A stretch of DNA of 64,000 nucleotides, from NCBI GenBank assembly GCA_910589555.1, contig CAJUTE010000005.1, positions 40,768 to 104,767 of the forward strand. Reading direction: 5' to 3'. Made by a program: the position numbers and the translations under genes. The first letter of the stretch is position 1. Every line of letters begins with the position of its first letter. Source of the DNA: an uncultured Muribaculum sp. (GTDB lineage: Bacteria; Bacteroidota; Bacteroidia; Bacteroidales; Muribaculaceae). Shown here piece after piece: positions 61,285 to 64,000 of the stretch. Under the pieces are notes generated by a model. The model saw only the letters and a program-made list of their open reading frames with translations. It was not told where the DNA came from and did no database searches.

Positions 61285-61572
61285 ATGAAAACAAAAACAA
61301 TTTTTGCCACATTGGCAGCAGTAGCAGCAGTCAGTGGTGTGATTGGCAATTTTGCACAAATGAAAACGGCAACCACAAACGCATCTGTTCTTGCGAATGT
61401 CGAAGCCTTAACAAGCGGGGACGATGCTCCGGTAAAATATTTTGTTTTCCATATGCCTGTATTTGACAAAAATGGGAACACGACAGGTGAATGTCGTGCA
61501 GATTGCCCTATTCATAACAATGGGACTGAAGACAGCAGCCATAGTCACGGACCCAAAAGGTGTTGCTCATGA
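61285..61572 (+). CDS. NVEALA family peptide 2, Cys/His-rich (95 aa)
   Basis: MKTKTIFATLAAVAAVSGVIGNFAQ is the leader; SVLANVEALTSGDD carries the motif (about 35-42). The C-terminal half contains GECRADCPIHNN and DSSHSHGPKRCCS: four Cys and three His in 28 residues, which could form disulfides or bind a metal. Its stop overlaps the next start (ATGA at 61569), so it is coupled with a propeller lipoprotein. Second copy of the NVEALA-propeller pair. Confidence 0.8.
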   Translation: MKTKTIFATLAAVAAVSGVIGNFAQMKTATTNASVLANVEALTSGDDAPVKYFVFHMPVFDKNGNTTGECRADCPIHNNGTEDSSHSHGPKRCCS

Positions 61573-62573
61573 CAGTAAAGCAATTAAGCGTTGCATTGAT
61601 TTCGATAATGCCATTGTTGCAAGGATGCAAAGAAAACAAGCAAAAAAGTGATGACGTGGCGGTAATCGAAATTCCGCACATTGTCAAGGACAGCATCGAT
61701 AGCTCGCGGGTTAAAATCGGCTGCACTCCCTATAGCCTTGACGCTATTGGAATCATGTTGGGCAGTGTTTTAGACATTGCCTATGCTGACTCCTGCTTCT
61801 ATATCCTTGACGACCAGGGACAGGTAATATCATACGCAATTAATAAAGACAATGATGTTGCTTCAATGTGCCGCATCGGTCCGGGTCCTGAAGAGTATAT
61901 GTTTGCCTCTGATATCGCAATCGATGGCGACACTTTATATCTGCTTGACAACGGCAGCCGGTCGATAAAAAAATATGACACGAAATTCAATTACCTCTCA
62001 TCTATGAAAATCGACGGAATGGCAATGGGCATGACGGCGATTAACGGCAATATTCTTATAGGAAATCTCGACATGAAGACCGATAACCACGAACTAAAAA
62101 TAATCGGCAACTCAGGCTTAATCGATTCATACATAGAGGGTCCTGAAATATTGCCTGAATATGTGGTTGCCCAAACTGAATTCAGCCACATAGGAGATAC
62201 AATTCTCGTGTCGCCACGCACACAAAACCGGATATTCACCTATGCTGACGGAAAACTGTCGCCATTGTTTGAAATAGAATTTGAGGATGGTACCACCACA
62301 CTTCCTGAACCGGGAAAAATAATCATGACCCATTGTTTTCCTGTCGGCGGATTTATACTGTTGAGCAGCTTGATTGACAAAGAGCGTGTATATAGCATAG
62401 TCAATCCGGAAACAAAGCAAGTGATGTCAGGCAAAATCAGTGCCACTTCAAACGGCTATCCATTTTTTCCTCAATGGGACAGCCCCAATGAACTGTTATT
62501 GGGTTATGAACCACCCGAAGATGACTGCAACGGCAAAATTCTTGTCTACAATCTGTCAATCATTAATTTTTGA
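61569..62573 (+). CDS. Six-bladed propeller lipoprotein 2 (334 aa)
   Basis: ATG 61569 overlaps the NVEALA stop. Lipoprotein signal LISIMPLLQGC (Cys about 20). Six-bladed propeller repeats are visible: LDIAYADSCFYILDDQGQVISYAI, MCRIGPGPEEYMFASDIAIDGDTLYLLDNGSRSIKKYDT (about 100-140), VSPRTQNRIFTYADGKL. It lacks the C-terminal DUF1573 domain of its upstream relative. The GPGPEEY/F segment matches the GNGPGE and GGGPLEY elements of the other propellers in this operon. Confidence 0.75.
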   Translation: MTVKQLSVALISIMPLLQGCKENKQKSDDVAVIEIPHIVKDSIDSSRVKIGCTPYSLDAIGIMLGSVLDIAYADSCFYILDDQGQVISYAINKDNDVASMCRIGPGPEEYMFASDIAIDGDTLYLLDNGSRSIKKYDTKFNYLSSMKIDGMAMGMTAINGNILIGNLDMKTDNHELKIIGNSGLIDSYIEGPEILPEYVVAQTEFSHIGDTILVSPRTQNRIFTYADGKLSPLFEIEFEDGTTTLPEPGKIIMTHCFPVGGFILLSSLIDKERVYSIVNPETKQVMSGKISATSNGYPFFPQWDSPNELLLGYEPPEDDCNGKILVYNLSIINF

Positions 62574-62613
62574 ATGTATTAATACAGATTAAATATAGTT
62601 GTATTCAATAAAA

Positions 62614-63750
62614 ATGAGACCAATATCCACTATCATCCTGCTATTAGCCATCCTGTTCTGCTCTTGCATTCTCTTGCTCTGTTCTTGCAGCACAAAAGAA
62701 GCAGCATCTCCTGAAGGGACTGTATTAACTTATGTCGGGCAGACTGATTCTATTGACGCAATGACATTCCTTGAGCCACAGCAACCTTTCACCATCGAAA
62801 TGACCGATGAATCTGCAATAAAAAGAATAAGCCGCGTGGTCAACACCGGAGACACCTATTACATTCTTGATAGCGGGAAATATAAAATCATAGCAATCGA
62901 CTCGCACGGAAAGGTGAAACACGTAATAGACGCAGTGGGCGGTGGACCGCTTGAATATACCCGTGTAATGGATATCGCGTGGGACAACAAAAAAAATCGG
63001 CTTTTAATTCTGTCGCACCACAAACTTTTATACGCCGATTCAACCGGAAAGATATTTGAATCGCACGATTTAAAGACCTACTATGATTATGTGGCTTCGA
63101 CTGCAAACGGGATCGTTCTTGCCAATACCGCCGATGTGAACAAGAAAAAAGCAGCGTATGCGCTTACACTCATGGACTCTGAGGATAATATGATTGAAGA
63201 GCTTCCTGCAATTGAGGATTATGCCCCTTATTGCAGAGTGAACGGACCTTCGTTGGCAAAATGCGGGACGAAAACAATATTCACTCGCAAATTCGACAAC
63301 AAAATATATTTTGTGAATGACACAGCGGCTAATGTAGCCTATGAAATTGATTGGCAGGGACACGAATTTATCCCTGAAAAAGGGAGTGAATATGACTGCT
63401 CACAATTGTTCAATGAGACCCGTGAGAAACAACAAGTCTACTCCATGTCAGACTTTCAAGTAGGTGATAAATACATCTTTTTCCGAACTAACCTATCCGG
63501 ATATATGCTTGTCGACAAGGAATCAGGGGATATAAAGCAATTGAACCGGATATATGATAGAGAAAAAGGATTAGTAGGATTACCGACATACATTCCGGCA
63601 TCCGGGAAAGGATCAATGGCTTTTTTCGTCTATCCCGCGGAATACTTCATGATGTATGCCGAACATTCCAAATCGGAGTGGATAAAGAATATGGCTAAAG
63701 GCATAACCGAGGACTCCAACCCCGTCATATTCCCGTACAAATTAAAATAA
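62614..63750 (+). CDS. Six-bladed propeller lipoprotein 3 (378 aa)
   Basis: ATG 62614 gives a lipoprotein signal with Cys at LLCSC (about 24). The propeller starts near residue 45: ISRVVNTGDTYYILDSGKYKIIAID, HVIDAVGGGPLEYTRVMDIAWDNKKNRLLILSHHKLLYAD; later KTIFTRKFDNKIYFVND and VGDKYIFFRTNLSGYMLVDKESG. Third propeller in the run, without an own NVEALA gene directly before it. AT-rich codon use resembles the other members. Confidence 0.72.
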   Translation: MRPISTIILLLAILFCSCILLLCSCSTKEAASPEGTVLTYVGQTDSIDAMTFLEPQQPFTIEMTDESAIKRISRVVNTGDTYYILDSGKYKIIAIDSHGKVKHVIDAVGGGPLEYTRVMDIAWDNKKNRLLILSHHKLLYADSTGKIFESHDLKTYYDYVASTANGIVLANTADVNKKKAAYALTLMDSEDNMIEELPAIEDYAPYCRVNGPSLAKCGTKTIFTRKFDNKIYFVNDTAANVAYEIDWQGHEFIPEKGSEYDCSQLFNETREKQQVYSMSDFQVGDKYIFFRTNLSGYMLVDKESGDIKQLNRIYDREKGLVGLPTYIPASGKGSMAFFVYPAEYFMMYAEHSKSEWIKNMAKGITEDSNPVIFPYKLK

Positions 63751-63898
63751 CGGCTGACTGACACAAGGCGGATTAAACAGTGTTGCTGGGATTATACACT
63801 TCAGCAACATGATTTTCTTTACATTAACCAACTTCCAACAACAGCAATAAACGAAATAACTCGATTTATAAATCAGCTGCATACACATCCAGAGCATA

Positions 63899-64000
63899 AT
63901 GAAACCCACCATCACTATCGCCTTACTATTAACCTCTTTGTTCTACTCTTGCAGCAGAAATGACAGGCTGCTTGAATTGTCGCTTGAAATGGCGGGTGAC
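63899..64000 (+). CDS. Lipoprotein, N-terminal part (3' truncated by window)
   Basis: Only 34 residues are visible: MKPTITIALLLTSLFYSC with lipobox Cys at 18, followed by NDRLLELSLEMAGD. The last part resembles the start of Bacteroidetes transglutaminase-like lipoproteins (ALELAGDNR-type), but this rests on a short stretch. It follows the third propeller after 148 bp without a recognisable gene. Confidence 0.5.
   Translation, partial: MKPTITIALLLTSLFYSCSRNDRLLELSLEMAGD

Overview
The window is chromosomal DNA from a member of the Bacteroidales, most likely Muribaculaceae or a near relative. The reasons are: repeated promoters of the Bacteroidetes type (TTTG, about 20 nt, TAnnTTTG) upstream of genes; families largely typical of the phylum (NVEALA peptides, DUF1573 proteins, BF3164/DUF5128-type six-bladed propeller lipoproteins, BspA-like repeats with Big_2 domains, type IX secretion C-terminal tails, a class A2 beta-lactamase); and a gut-commensal style gene set. 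No tRNA, rRNA, CRISPR array, insertion sequence or prophage could be recognised.

Layout. 1-6.9 kb: housekeeping (pheT end, YebC, an MscS channel, TIGR02757, two DUF1573 proteins, meaB). 6.9-11.4 kb: a large minus-strand TamB-like gene. 11.5-17.6 kb: a plus-strand run tsaD, cinA, class A beta-lactamase, cobU, cobT, cobS, cobC. 17.7-18.5 kb: a secreted protein with a C-terminal sorting tail, followed by 500 bp without a convincing gene but full of hairpins. 19.0-22.6 kb: minus-strand TPR, cobQ, cobD, cbiB. Together the two cob sets cover the late, lower-ligand part of cobalamin synthesis and salvage, with no corrin-ring genes; MeaB is a downstream B12 user. 22.7-25.1 kb: a MINPP-type phytase, a gene-poor 540 bp stretch with its own promoter-like and terminator-like signals, and a small membrane protein. 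25.1-31.3 kb: a 2051-residue surface protein. 31.3-35.9 kb: AraC regulator, DUF1593 hydrolase, glycerol facilitator and kinase. 36-52 kb: ordinary metabolism and cell-envelope genes (GT2, lipid A acyltransferase, mtaB, acyl-CoA ligase, dCMP deaminase, S41 protease, folate cyclo-ligase, hemerythrin-like/LuxR pair, EF-P, FprA, UDG-like, DedA, rpe, ftsK). 52-55.9 kb: LolA-like protein, TrxB, pectinesterase, and an orphan PD-(D/E)XK nuclease-like gene.

55.9-64 kb is the most unusual part. A membrane-spanning TPR regulator with a C-terminal helix-turn-helix is followed by an 18-bp perfect inverted repeat, a strong promoter, and then a plus-strand series of exported proteins: a DUF3244-like small protein, a thioredoxin-like/DUF1573 lipoprotein, an NVEALA peptide with its own terminator, a propeller/DUF1573 lipoprotein, a frameshifted DUF1573 remnant, a second NVEALA peptide, and two more propeller lipoproteins. 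The order DUF1573 - NVEALA - propeller occurs twice, which points to a duplicated cassette. My inference is a regulated cell-envelope system that exports or handles small Cys-containing NVEALA peptides; its function is unknown to me.
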